Assembly (NCBI GenBank): GCA_005889475.1
Contig: VBGT01000011.1
Coordinates: 1 to 34,285, forward strand
Source of the DNA: Chloroflexota bacterium
Lineage (GTDB): Bacteria; Chloroflexota; Limnocylindria; Limnocylindrales; CSP1-4
Direction of reading: 5' to 3'
Length of the DNA stretch: 34,285 nucleotides
Shown here in pieces: positions 17,401-26,582 of this stretch (the first letter of the stretch is position 1; each line of letters begins with the position of its first letter). Both the position numbers and the translations under genes were made by a program. The notes under the pieces were generated by a model. That model made no database searches. It had not been told where the DNA came from and saw nothing but the letters and a program-made list of their open reading frames with translations.

Positions 17401-18635
17401 TGGGCGCGACGCGGTCGCCCGTAGAGCCCTCCCGCCCCAGCATCGCGATCTCGCTCGCCGAGCCGGAGCGATCCGAGCTCGACGCGGCCCTCACCGCCGC
17501 CGGCTACAACACGATCCAGCTCCAGCCCGGCGAGTCGATCGTCGAGGCCTTCTCGGCGTCCACGCCGACCCTGATCGCGGTCGTCGACGTCGCCGGCGAT
17601 CCGGCGGCCGCCGCGGCACGGGTGGAGGAGGCGCGACGCGGTCGCGCCGGCCACCTCTCGGTCATGTTCCTCGCCGGCGACGCCGAGCTCGACGGGCTCG
17701 AGGCCGCCGGCCTCGTCGACGTCGACGAGATCTGGCGCGTGGAGGCGATGGCCATCCGCGCCCAGGTCCCGACCGAGCACAGCAGCGACGCGGTGCTCTC
17801 GGGCGGCAACGTGGACTCGACATGGACGCCGGCCGCGCCGGTGTTCGCGGTGTTCAACCCGAAGGGCGGGGTGGGCAAGACCACGATCGCCACGAATCTC
17901 GCCGCCGTGCTCCAGATCCGGAAGCGTTTGAACGTGCTGCTGCTCGACGCCGACACCGTGACCGGCCATGTCGCGATGTCGCTCGGGCTGCCCAACGGTC
18001 GCTCCGCCGCCGATAGCTGGATCGACGAGGATGCGGGCTACACCCACGAGTCCCTGCTCGATCTGGCCACCGTCCACAGCTCGGGCATCCGCGTCGTCGC
18101 GCTGTCGAGCAACCCGCTCAGCCACCCGACGCTGAAGCCAGATCGCGTCACCGACGCGATCTCCGAGGCGCGCCACGCGGTCGACGCGATCATCGTGGAC
18201 ATGCATCCGTCGTACAGCGACGTGAACCTCGGCATCTTCGCGATCGCCGATCGGATCATCGTCCCGGTCACCCCGGACCTGCCCGCGATGCGGGCCGCGA
18301 TCCAGCTCAAGGAAGTCGCGGTCGAGGTCGGCGTGCGTGACCGGCTCGCGATGATCATCAACCGCGCGAACAGCGGCGTGACCGTGGCCGACATGGAGTC
18401 GACCGTCGGGCTACCGGCCGTCGCCCACATCCGCTCTGCCGGCCTCCACTTCGTGTGGTCGGCGAACGCCGGCATGACCCTCATCGACAAGTTCCCGCGC
18501 CACCAGGCGACGCAGGACTTCGAGCACCTGGCAAACCGGCTGGTCGCCTCCTACTCGGGCGAGCCGGCGCCGCAGCGGTCCACGAGCTCGCTGCTCAGGA
18601 ACCTGTTCGGCCGGAAGGCGATCGTCGAGGCCTAA
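17400..18635 (+). CDS. CpaE/TadZ-like ParA/MinD superfamily ATPase with N-terminal pseudo-receiver-like domain
   Basis: Deviant Walker A NPKGGVGKTTIATNLA, A' LLLDADTVTGHVAMSLGL, AIIVDMHPSYSDVNL, ADRIIVPVTPDLPAMRAA; N-terminal SIAISLAEPERSELDAALTAAGYNTIQL...LIAVVDVAGD...VMFLAG. Confidence 0.88.
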   Translation: MGATRSPVEPSRPSIAISLAEPERSELDAALTAAGYNTIQLQPGESIVEAFSASTPTLIAVVDVAGDPAAAAARVEEARRGRAGHLSVMFLAGDAELDGLEAAGLVDVDEIWRVEAMAIRAQVPTEHSSDAVLSGGNVDSTWTPAAPVFAVFNPKGGVGKTTIATNLAAVLQIRKRLNVLLLDADTVTGHVAMSLGLPNGRSAADSWIDEDAGYTHESLLDLATVHSSGIRVVALSSNPLSHPTLKPDRVTDAISEARHAVDAIIVDMHPSYSDVNLGIFAIADRIIVPVTPDLPAMRAAIQLKEVAVEVGVRDRLAMIINRANSGVTVADMESTVGLPAVAHIRSAGLHFVWSANAGMTLIDKFPRHQATQDFEHLANRLVASYSGEPAPQRSTSSLLRNLFGRKAIVEA

Positions 18636-18674
18636 CCGCGGGGGGCGGCAGACGCCCTCGTTCATCTGGGCACG

Positions 18675-19343
18675 TCAGGGCGGCGGGCTGAGGCCCGCCG
18701 CTCTGAGCTTCCCGGGCAGGGTTGCCAGGTCCTCGACCACCAGCGCAGGCTCGCGCGGGACGCCGCGGCCAGCCTGGATCCAGGCCCACGGCCCGCGGCG
18801 GACCCAGACCGCGACCATGCCGGCGGCGCGGGCCGGCCGGACGTCGTTGTCGAGCCGGTCACCGACGTAGGCGATCTGCCCGTGCGGGAGCCCGAGCTCA
18901 GCACCGATCCGATCGAAGAACGCACGCGCCGGCTTCTCGATGCCCCAGCCGGCCGAGGTCGCGATCAGCTCGAGCGGGATGTCGAGCTCGGCGAGGACGT
19001 GCGCGGTTGCTTCGGGCTGATTGGCCGCGATCCCGAGGCGGTAACCGGCCGAGGCGAGCTCGCGCAGGCATGGCAGCGCGTCGGGATACAGGTCGTCGAG
19101 CGAGACGACCACCGGCTGCCCGGCCTCCCCGAGCCGGTCAAGCTCGGCCTGGAGGTCGATGCCCGGCCGGAACAGCTCGAAGGCGTCGCGATGTGTCCCG
19201 CCGCGGGCAATCATCGCGCCCGCGATCGCGAAGAAGGTCAGCCGCGGGACGCCCAGATGATCGGCGAGGATCGCGTAGAAGCGCGTCTCATCCACGATCG
19301 TCTCGCCGACGTCGAAGACGATTGCCGCGAGGGGGCCGGGCAC
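18675..19343 (-). CDS. HAD family hydrolase
   Basis: IVFDVGETIVDETRFYAILADHLGV, LGIAANQPE, IEKPARAFFDRIGAELG, IAYVGDRLDNDVRPARAAGM; GTG start with AGGAG upstream. Confidence 0.9.
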   Translation of the reverse strand: MPGPLAAIVFDVGETIVDETRFYAILADHLGVPRLTFFAIAGAMIARGGTHRDAFELFRPGIDLQAELDRLGEAGQPVVVSLDDLYPDALPCLRELASAGYRLGIAANQPEATAHVLAELDIPLELIATSAGWGIEKPARAFFDRIGAELGLPHGQIAYVGDRLDNDVRPARAAGMVAVWVRRGPWAWIQAGRGVPREPALVVEDLATLPGKLRAAGLSPPP

Positions 19344-19384
19344 GATCGCGCTCCTGGGATGCTCAGCTCGCCCTGCGGCTGGGC

Positions 19385-21382
19385 CTACTCCTCGGACTTG
19401 CCCGAGTTCTCGCGGATCGTCTCGACCACGGTTGCGTCGGCAAGGGTGGTCGTGTCGCCCAGGGCTCGACCCTGGGCGATGTCGCGCAGGAGCCGGCGCA
19501 TGATCTTGCCCGAGCGGGTCTTGGGCAGGTCCGGCGTGAACATGAGCGATTTCGGCTTCGCGATCGGGCTGATCTTGCGGGCAACGTGCTCGCGCAGCTC
19601 CCGCCCCAGCTCGTCGGTCGGCTCGTTGCCGCGGCGCAGGATGACGAAGGCGTTGATGGCTTCCCCCGTCACCGGATCCGGTCCACCGACGACCGCCGCT
19701 TCGGCGACGGCCGGGTGGGACACGAGCGCACTCTCGATCTCGGTCGTCGACAGGCGGTGGCCGGAGACGTTCATGACGTCATCGACCCTGCCCAGCAGCC
19801 AGAAGTAGCCGTCCTCGTCGCGCTTGGCGCCGTCGCCGGCGAAGTACATGCCCGGGAACCGGCTCCAGTAGGTGGCCTTGTACCGCTCCGGGTCGCCGTA
19901 GATCCCGCGGAGCATGGCCGGCCAGGGCCGCTTGAGGACGAGGTAGCCGCCCCCGCCGAGGGGCACCGACTCGCCGCTGCCGTCGACGACGTCGGCCCTG
20001 ATGCCCGGGAACGGGAACGTGGCGCTGCCGGGCTTGGTCGTGGTCACGCCCGGGAGGGGCGTGATCAGGATCTGGCCGGTCTCGGTCTGCCACCACGTGT
20101 CGACGATTGGTGCATGGCCGCCGCCGATGTGCTCGTGGTACCAGAGCCAGGCCTCCGGGTTGATCGGCTCGCCGACCGAGCCCAGTACCCGCAGCGACGA
20201 CAGGTCGTGCTTCGCCGGGTACTCCTCGCCCTGCTTCATGAACGCCCGGATGGCCGTCGGGGCGCAGTACAGGATGCTGACCTTGTAGTCCTCGATGATC
20301 TGCCACCAGCGATCCCACTCGGGCGTGTCGGGCGTGCCCTCGTACATCACCCCGGTGGTCGCGTTGGCGAGCGGCCCGTAGACGATGTAGCTGTGCCCGG
20401 TCACCCAGCCGACGTCGGCCGCGCACCAGTACACGTCGTCCGGCTTGACGTCGAAGATCATCTCGTGCGTGTAGCTGGTCCCGAGCAGGTAGCCGGCCGT
20501 CGTGTGGATGATCCCCTTGGGCTTGGCCGTCGTCCCGGACGTGTACAGCAGGTAGAGCATGTGCTCGCTGTCGAGCGGCTCGGGCGGGCAGTCGGCCAGC
20601 TGCGTCTCGACGATGTCGTGCCACCAGTGGTCACGGTCGTCGACCATGGTCACGTTCGGCGCCTGGTCGCCGAGCCGGCGCACCACCAGCACGGCCTGCA
20701 CCGATGGCGTCGACTCGAGAGCCTCGTCGACCGCCGGCTTGAGCTCGGCGGGCTTGCCCCGGCGCCAGCCGCCGTCGGCGGTGATCACGACCTTTGCCTC
20801 GGCGTCGTTGATCCGGCCGGCGAGGGCCTCGGCCGAGAAGCCGCCGAAGACCACCGTGTGCGGCGCCCCGATCCGGGCGCAGGCGAGCATCGCGATCGGC
20901 AGCTCCGGGATCATGGGCATGTAGATCGCCACCCGATCGCCCTTCACGACGCCCAGCCGGAGCAGGGCGTTGGCCGCCGTCTGGACCTCGCGGTGGAGAT
21001 CGGCATAGGTGATCGTCCGGGTGTCGCCCGGCTCGCCGATCCAGTGGTAGGCGACCTTGCTGCCGAGGCCGTTCTCGACGTGGCGATCGACGCAGTTGTA
21101 GCTGATGTTGAGCTCGCCACCCACGAACCAGCGGGCGAACGGGAGGTTCCACTCGAGCGTGGTCGCGAACGGCTTCGTCCAGCTGATGCGCTCGCGGGCA
21201 AGCCGCTCCCAGAACGCCTCGAAGTCCGTCTCGGCCTCGAGGTACAGGTCCGCCCTGGCATTCGCCTGCTCGGTGAAGGCGGGGTCGGGCGGGAACGTCC
21301 TGACCTCGCGCAGCAGGTTCTCGATCTCGGGCGTTGTCCCGGACGCGGTCGCGGGGGACGAAGCGGGCTGTTCGACGGCCAC
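19385..21382 (-). CDS. acs: Acetate--CoA ligase (acetyl-CoA synthetase)
   Basis: [100 protein letters not shown] start with GGGAGG upstream. Confidence 0.96.
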   Translation of the reverse strand: MAVEQPASSPATASGTTPEIENLLREVRTFPPDPAFTEQANARADLYLEAETDFEAFWERLARERISWTKPFATTLEWNLPFARWFVGGELNISYNCVDRHVENGLGSKVAYHWIGEPGDTRTITYADLHREVQTAANALLRLGVVKGDRVAIYMPMIPELPIAMLACARIGAPHTVVFGGFSAEALAGRINDAEAKVVITADGGWRRGKPAELKPAVDEALESTPSVQAVLVVRRLGDQAPNVTMVDDRDHWWHDIVETQLADCPPEPLDSEHMLYLLYTSGTTAKPKGIIHTTAGYLLGTSYTHEMIFDVKPDDVYWCAADVGWVTGHSYIVYGPLANATTGVMYEGTPDTPEWDRWWQIIEDYKVSILYCAPTAIRAFMKQGEEYPAKHDLSSLRVLGSVGEPINPEAWLWYHEHIGGGHAPIVDTWWQTETGQILITPLPGVTTTKPGSATFPFPGIRADVVDGSGESVPLGGGGYLVLKRPWPAMLRGIYGDPERYKATYWSRFPGMYFAGDGAKRDEDGYFWLLGRVDDVMNVSGHRLSTTEIESALVSHPAVAEAAVVGGPDPVTGEAINAFVILRRGNEPTDELGRELREHVARKISPIAKPKSLMFTPDLPKTRSGKIMRRLLRDIAQGRALGDTTTLADATVVETIRENSGKSEE

Positions 21383-21470
21383 GGGCGGCCTCCCAGTCAG
21401 TGGTCGGCCGATGCTACCAGCGTGGCCGCCGAGCGTCGGCGCGGCTCCACGCCGGACTTGTATCGGGCGA

Positions 21471-21487
21471 TGTTCACCTGACGATCA
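21471..21487 (-). promoter_or_regulatory. Operator-like site 1: TGATCGTCAGGTGAACA
   Basis: 14/17 match to site 2; upstream of acs. Confidence 0.45.
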
Positions 21488-21556
21488 GATTCGGCACATG
21501 GATGGGCACAAGGCTGCACGTGCTCACGTGAAGCCGTCGTCAGGGCCCGGACACTT

Positions 21557-21573
21557 TGATCATGGGGTGAACA
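21557..21573 (+). promoter_or_regulatory. Operator-like site 2: TGATCATGGGGTGAACA
   Basis: 15/17 match to site 3. Confidence 0.5.
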
Positions 21574-21638
21574 CTCGAACAGACACCGGAGGGGACGGGC
21601 GCCGACGCCAATCCTTAGGCCGCTTCTAGCCCCGATTC

Positions 21639-21655
21639 TGTTCATGGCGTGAACA
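21639..21655 (+). promoter_or_regulatory. Operator-like site 3: TGTTCATGGCGTGAACA, perfect TGTTCA-N5-TGAACA palindrome
   Basis: Read directly. Confidence 0.55.
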
Positions 21656-21690
21656 CGCCTGATCTGGTGGATCGCCTCGGGCCGCCCGCC

Positions 21691-23166
21691 TCACGTCACG
21701 GTGGCCCGCCCTGGTGCGGAGGGTGCAGGAGCGGGCGACGGCACGGCGTCGATCCCGCCGACCTCGTCCCAGATCCTCACGTGCCGGGTCTCGCGGATGA
21801 ACAGGCCGCCGACGACCACCGTGATCAGGGCGACCGTGATCGGGTAGATCAAGCCGGCGTAGAGGTTGCCGGTCGAGGCCAGCAGCGCGGCCGCGATGAG
21901 CGGCAGGAACCCGCCGAACCAGCCGTTGCCGAGGTGGTACGGGATCGACAGGCTCGTGTACCGGATGCGCGCCGGGAAGTACTCGACGAGGAACGCCGCG
22001 ATCGGGCCGTAGACCATCGTCACATAGACGATCTGGACCCAGACGAGGGCGATCAGTGGCAGGATCTCGGGCTGCGCGACCGTGACGGCGCCGGACGCGT
22101 CGACGAACTTGCCCGCGTTGGCGCCCGAGATGGCGAGCGCGCCCTGCGGGTGGGCGAACAGCGTCATCAGGGTGTAGATCGGGTAGTACGTGAGCGCGGC
22201 GATGAGCGCGCCCGCGAGGATCACCGGCTTGCGCCCGATCCTGTCGGACAACCGCCCGAAGAAGTAGAAGAACGGCGTCCCGAGGACGATCGCCGTGCCG
22301 ACGATCAGGTACGCGTCCTGGAACCTCACGCCGAGGTTCGTGCCGAGGAAGAAGAGCGCCTGGAACTGGCCCTGGTACCAGACCACGGCCTGGCCTGCGG
22401 TCGCGCCGAACAGCGCGAGCAGGATCAGCTTCGCGTTGGCACGGTTGCCGAAGCTCTCGCGCCACGGCGAGCTGCTCGACTTGCCCTGGTCCTTGAGCCG
22501 GGCGAAGAGCGGGGTCTCCTGGAGCCGCAGCCGGATGTACAGCGCGAGGACGACCAGGATCGCCGACAGGAGGAACGGGATCCGCCAGCCGAACGCGGCG
22601 AAGTCCTCGGCTTGCATCGACGTGCGCGTGACGAAGACGACGATCAGGGCGAGCAGGAGCCCGAGCGTTGCCGTGGTCTGGATCCAGCTCGTGTTGCGGC
22701 CACGGTCCTTGTCCGGGCTGTGCTCGGCGACGTAGATCGCGGCGCCGCCGTACTCACCGCCGAGCGCGAGGCCCTGGGCGAGGCGCAGCGCGACGAGGAT
22801 GATCGGGGCGAAGATGCCGATCTGGGTGTACGTCGGGAGGATGCCCACGAGGGCGGTCGAGACGCCCATCACGGTGATCGTCACGAGGAACGTGAACTTG
22901 CGGCCCACGATGTCGCCGATGCGGCCGAACACGGCTGCTCCGAACGGCCGTACTGCAAACCCGGCGCCGAACGTCGCGAGCGAGGCGAGGAGCGCCGCGG
23001 TCGGGTTGTCCTTGGGGAAGAACTGCGTCGAGAAGAACGCGGCGAGGACGCCGTAGAGATAGAAGTCGTACCACTCGATGACCGTCCCGGCTGCCGAGGC
23101 GCCGATGACGAACGGGAGCCGGTACGTGGGCGCATCCGCGCGCGCAGAAACGGTGGTCGCGGCCAT
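21691..23166 (-). CDS. MFS transporter, metabolite:H+ symporter (MHS/ShiA/ProP-like)
   Basis: GASAAGTVIEWYDFYLYGVLAAFF, FGAGFAVRPFGAAVFGRIGDIVGRK, RLAQGLALGGEYGGAAIYVAEHSP, FFGRLSDRIGRKP; GGGAGG SD. Confidence 0.92.
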   Translation of the reverse strand: MAATTVSARADAPTYRLPFVIGASAAGTVIEWYDFYLYGVLAAFFSTQFFPKDNPTAALLASLATFGAGFAVRPFGAAVFGRIGDIVGRKFTFLVTITVMGVSTALVGILPTYTQIGIFAPIILVALRLAQGLALGGEYGGAAIYVAEHSPDKDRGRNTSWIQTTATLGLLLALIVVFVTRTSMQAEDFAAFGWRIPFLLSAILVVLALYIRLRLQETPLFARLKDQGKSSSSPWRESFGNRANAKLILLALFGATAGQAVVWYQGQFQALFFLGTNLGVRFQDAYLIVGTAIVLGTPFFYFFGRLSDRIGRKPVILAGALIAALTYYPIYTLMTLFAHPQGALAISGANAGKFVDASGAVTVAQPEILPLIALVWVQIVYVTMVYGPIAAFLVEYFPARIRYTSLSIPYHLGNGWFGGFLPLIAAALLASTGNLYAGLIYPITVALITVVVGGLFIRETRHVRIWDEVGGIDAVPSPAPAPSAPGRATVT

Positions 23167-23334
23167 CCGTAAGCCTCCCTCATCCGCCTATTCAAGTGGG
23201 GCAAGGCGGCTGAGTGAAACGTGCTCGGCGCGCATCACGCCTGCGCCCGCACCCGCACGGCGCCGTGTTGCAAGCGTCTCTAAGGGCCCGCCGCGACGGC
23301 TGAGCCGTACCCGGCGGTCGACGTCCGGGCGTGC

Positions 23335-24735
23335 CTAGCTGGTCGGTGTCGCCGCCACGTGCTCGCCCGTGCCCATGCCGAGGAAGTGGTGGTCGTTCGC
23401 ACCCGCGGCACGCGACTCGAGCGCGGCGTCGAGCGAGTCGGCGAAGATCGACACGACCCGGTCGACGATGTCCTCGCGGGCGTGCGCCTCGCAGATGAAC
23501 CAGGGCTCGCGCGAGTCGGGCTCGGGCATCGCGCCTCGGGCGTGCATGCCCATCGCGACCGCGTCGTACAGGTCGTGGTCGGAGTTGGCCCAGTCCCGGT
23601 ACTCGTTCGGCGCCGTCTCGGTGAACATGATCCCGAACATCGCAGGGTGGCCGGTGAAGACATACGGCAGGCCACGCTCCGAGATCACCTCGGCAAGGCC
23701 CGCCTGCAACGCCCTACCGACCTGGTGGATGCTCGCGAGCGCGTCGGTGTCGCGCAGGATCTTGAGCGTCGCGACGACAGCCGCAGCGGCCACCCGATTG
23801 CCGGCGTAGGTGCCGCCATGGCTGACCTTGTCGGGCAGGACCGACATCACCTCGTCGGTGCCGGCGAAGCACGCGGCCGGGTAGCCGTTCCCGATCGCCT
23901 TCGCGTAGGTCACCAGGTCCGGGGTGACGCCGAAGTACTCCGCGGCGCCGCCGCGGGCGATCCGGAAACCGGTCTTGACCTCGTCGAAGATCAGCAGTGC
24001 CCCGAACTCGCGGGTGAGCGCCCGCATCTCCTCGTGGAAGCCCTCGCGGGGCAGGATCGCCTGGGCATTGCCCAGGATCGGCTCGACGATCACCGCCGCG
24101 ATGTCGTGGCCGTCGCGCTCGAAGATGCGGCGCAGGACGTCGACACGATTGAACCGGGCCGGGATCACGGTGCGGGACACGGCCTCGGGAATGCCCCGGC
24201 CCCAGGCGAGGGCGACCGGGTTGTCCTCGTCGCCGAGCTCCGACATGTCGTTCGGCGTAACCGAGATCAGGGCGTAGTCGTGGACGCCGTGATACTGGCC
24301 CTCGAACTTGACGATCTTGTTGCGGCCCGTGTAGCCGCGGGCGACGCGCATCGCGTGCATCGTCGCCTCGGTGCCGGACACGGTCATGCGCGCCTTGCCC
24401 ACCCAGCCCGTCATCTGCTTGATGAGCTCCATCGCCTCGACCTCGTCCTCCGAGGTGAGCGAGAAGCTGACCCCCCGGCGCATCCGCTCGTTGACGTGGT
24501 CGTCGACGCGCGCGTCGCCGTGGCCGAGGATGACCGGTCCATAGCCCAGCCGAAGATCGATGTACTCATTGCCGTCGATGTCCCAGACGCGACCGCCCTG
24601 GCCCCGGTCGACGTAGACGGTGTCGTCGCCCCAGGCTCGGAAGTTCGAGTCGGTGCCGCCGGGCATGGTTTCCTGAGCACGGCGGTACAGCTCACGCTGG
24701 CGGCTTCGGCGGAGCGTCGGCACGGGCTCGGACAC
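23335..24735 (-). CDS. Class-III PLP aminotransferase (glutamate-1-semialdehyde aminomutase-like family)
   Basis: VSGTEATMHAMRVARGYTGRNKIVKFEGQYHG, LLIFDEVKTGFRIARGGAAEYFGVTPDLVTYAKAIGNGYPAACFAG; GTG start with AGAGG SD. Confidence 0.88.
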   Translation of the reverse strand: MSEPVPTLRRSRQRELYRRAQETMPGGTDSNFRAWGDDTVYVDRGQGGRVWDIDGNEYIDLRLGYGPVILGHGDARVDDHVNERMRRGVSFSLTSEDEVEAMELIKQMTGWVGKARMTVSGTEATMHAMRVARGYTGRNKIVKFEGQYHGVHDYALISVTPNDMSELGDEDNPVALAWGRGIPEAVSRTVIPARFNRVDVLRRIFERDGHDIAAVIVEPILGNAQAILPREGFHEEMRALTREFGALLIFDEVKTGFRIARGGAAEYFGVTPDLVTYAKAIGNGYPAACFAGTDEVMSVLPDKVSHGGTYAGNRVAAAAVVATLKILRDTDALASIHQVGRALQAGLAEVISERGLPYVFTGHPAMFGIMFTETAPNEYRDWANSDHDLYDAVAMGMHARGAMPEPDSREPWFICEAHAREDIVDRVVSIFADSLDAALESRAAGANDHHFLGMGTGEHVAATPTS

Positions 24736-24824
24736 AGGACCTCTTCAGCGCTTCGGGCGCGGGTGGTGGGCTTGGGCAGCCGAATCGTGCCACGGGCCGT
24801 CATGCCCCGTCAAAGCGAGATTCG

Positions 24825-24856
24825 TCGTGATTCGGCTCTGGTCGTGCGAATCACGA
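24825..24856. repeat. Perfect 10-bp inverted repeat TCGTGATTCG-N12-CGAATCACGA
   Basis: Read directly between the DUF885 gene 3' end and the aminotransferase start. Confidence 0.6.
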
Positions 24857-24903
24857 ACGCTCGGGCGCTGCGCGCGAGTCGATCCGCCGGGAACGAGGTT
24901 GCG

Positions 24904-26577
24904 TCAGACCGGCGCGGACACCCAGTTGGGGAGCTCCTGCGCGATGGTCGCGAGCGGCATCGAGCCATGGCCCAGGAGCTGGTCGTGGAACTCGCGCAGA
25001 TCGAACGCGGCCCCGTCGCGCGCGCCGATCTCGCGCCGCAGGCGCTCGATCTCGCGCTGGCCGGTCTTGTACGTGAGCGCCTGGGCGGGCCAGGCGATGT
25101 AGCGGTCGGTCTCGATGACCGCGTCGGTCTCGGTCAGGCCCGCCGAGAGCAGCAGGTCGATCGACTGCTGGCGCGTCCAGCGCAGCTCATGCATGCCGGT
25201 GTCGACGACGAGGCGCGCGGCCCGCCACGCCTGCGCGTCCAGCATCCCGAAGCGCTCCGCCTCGTTTCGATACAGGCCCATCTCGTCGGCGAGGCGCTCG
25301 GCATACAGGCCCCAGCCCTCGACGTACGCGCCGCCGGCGTAGCGCGCGGCGAAGCGCCGGAAGCGGTTCAGCGACTGATTCTCGCTCTCGAGCGAGATCT
25401 GGAAGTGGTGGCCCGGAATCGCCTCGTGGTAGGTCGTCGAGGCGAGGCGCGAGTACGTCCGCGAGGGCAGGTCGAACGTGTTGACGTAGTACGTCCCGGG
25501 GCGGGTCGTGTCGGCCGACGGCGGGTAGTAGTACGCGAACGGCGCGTCGCGCTCCTTGTACTCCTCGACCGGGATCACCACGCAGCCCGACCGCGGGATC
25601 CGCCGAAACATCGACGGCGCCTTCGCGAGGGCGCGGTCGATGTCCTCGACGGCACGCGCGATCAGGGTGTCGCGCGAGGCCGGCACATTCGCCGGATCCG
25701 AGGCGAGGGCCGCGCGATAGCCGGTCGTGTCGTCGCCGAAGCCCGCGCCGCGGGCGATGGCCCGCCGCTCCGACTCGATGGCCTCGAGCTCGTCGAGCCC
25801 GATCTCGTGGACCTTGCGCGGCTCGAGCTGGAGGGTCGTCCAGCGCAGGATCTGCGTCCCGTACAGCGTCTCGCCGTTCGGCGCCGACCAGAGCCCATTC
25901 TTGGTGCGGCTGGCCGCGAGGTAGTCGCCCTGCAGCGCCTCGAGGAATGCCGCGTCGGCGGGATAGACCTCGTCCCGGACGACGGCGCGAATCGCCTCGC
26001 GATCCTCGTCGCGCGCCACGCGGATGAGCGAGGGCACGACGGCCTCGTCGATGGGCGTCGCGAGCATGCGCTGGAGCTGGGCGATCGTGCGCTCGGCGAC
26101 GATGCGTGGCGCAGTCAGGCCGCTCGCCCTGGCCTCGCGGAGTAGCTCGCGGTTGTCGGCCATGTACTGGGGATAGGCGTGCAGCCGGGCCAGGAACAGC
26201 TCGAGCCGCTCGGGCGTGTCCGCGGCCTGGAACTGGCACAGCTGGGGCAGCATCGTCTGGGGGCCGCCCATCTGGTCGACGACCTGGAGCGTGTCGATCC
26301 GCTGGTCGTCCTGGACCAGGAAGATCGCGCCGATCACGCGTAGGACATCGCGCGTGATCCTGTCCTCGACCGACAGGCCATCGTCGGGGATGGCCAGCGC
26401 GGCATCGCGCATGTCCTGTGCCAGCTGCCGGCGCTTCGCCCGGCCGGCGGGACTGGGGTCGGGCAGCCGGTCGTCGTAGCGCGTGTCGCCGTTGATCGTG
26501 GCGCTGATCGGGCTGACCTCGAGGAACCGCTCCCAGAAGCCATCGGCAAGCTGGTCGATCGCGGAGGGCTCGGGCAC
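24904..26577 (-). CDS. DUF885 family protein (putative metallopeptidase-like)
   Basis: TYHEAIPGHHFQISLE with AYVEGWGLYAERLADEMGLY, characteristic of DUF885; TACCCT-N7-GTG upstream. Confidence 0.88.
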   Translation of the reverse strand: MPEPSAIDQLADGFWERFLEVSPISATINGDTRYDDRLPDPSPAGRAKRRQLAQDMRDAALAIPDDGLSVEDRITRDVLRVIGAIFLVQDDQRIDTLQVVDQMGGPQTMLPQLCQFQAADTPERLELFLARLHAYPQYMADNRELLREARASGLTAPRIVAERTIAQLQRMLATPIDEAVVPSLIRVARDEDREAIRAVVRDEVYPADAAFLEALQGDYLAASRTKNGLWSAPNGETLYGTQILRWTTLQLEPRKVHEIGLDELEAIESERRAIARGAGFGDDTTGYRAALASDPANVPASRDTLIARAVEDIDRALAKAPSMFRRIPRSGCVVIPVEEYKERDAPFAYYYPPSADTTRPGTYYVNTFDLPSRTYSRLASTTYHEAIPGHHFQISLESENQSLNRFRRFAARYAGGAYVEGWGLYAERLADEMGLYRNEAERFGMLDAQAWRAARLVVDTGMHELRWTRQQSIDLLLSAGLTETDAVIETDRYIAWPAQALTYKTGQREIERLRREIGARDGAAFDLREFHDQLLGHGSMPLATIAQELPNWVSAPV

Positions 26578-26582
26578 GGCGG

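Noticed and set aside
17400-18635. Chromosome-partitioning ParA of a parABS locus
   Set aside because: N-terminal pseudo-receiver and absence of parB fit CpaE-like ATPases better.
18682-18699. GGCGGGCTGAGGCCCGCC hairpin as a rho-independent terminator
   Set aside because: No T-tract and it lies inside the HAD coding 3' end; not supported beyond a GC-rich palindrome.
18722-21481. 919-aa plus-strand ORF opposite acs and the HAD gene
   Set aside because: Low-complexity Arg/Gly/Ala-rich translation antisense to well-recognised genes; a typical high-GC shadow ORF.
23335-24735. hemL (tetrapyrrole biosynthesis) assignment
   Set aside because: Family resemblance only; the active-site region KAIGNGYPAACFAG differs from classical HemL and no heme genes are nearby.
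23359-26145. 928-aa plus-strand ORF opposite the aminotransferase and DUF885 genes
   Set aside because: Antisense shadow of two recognised families; no domain visible.
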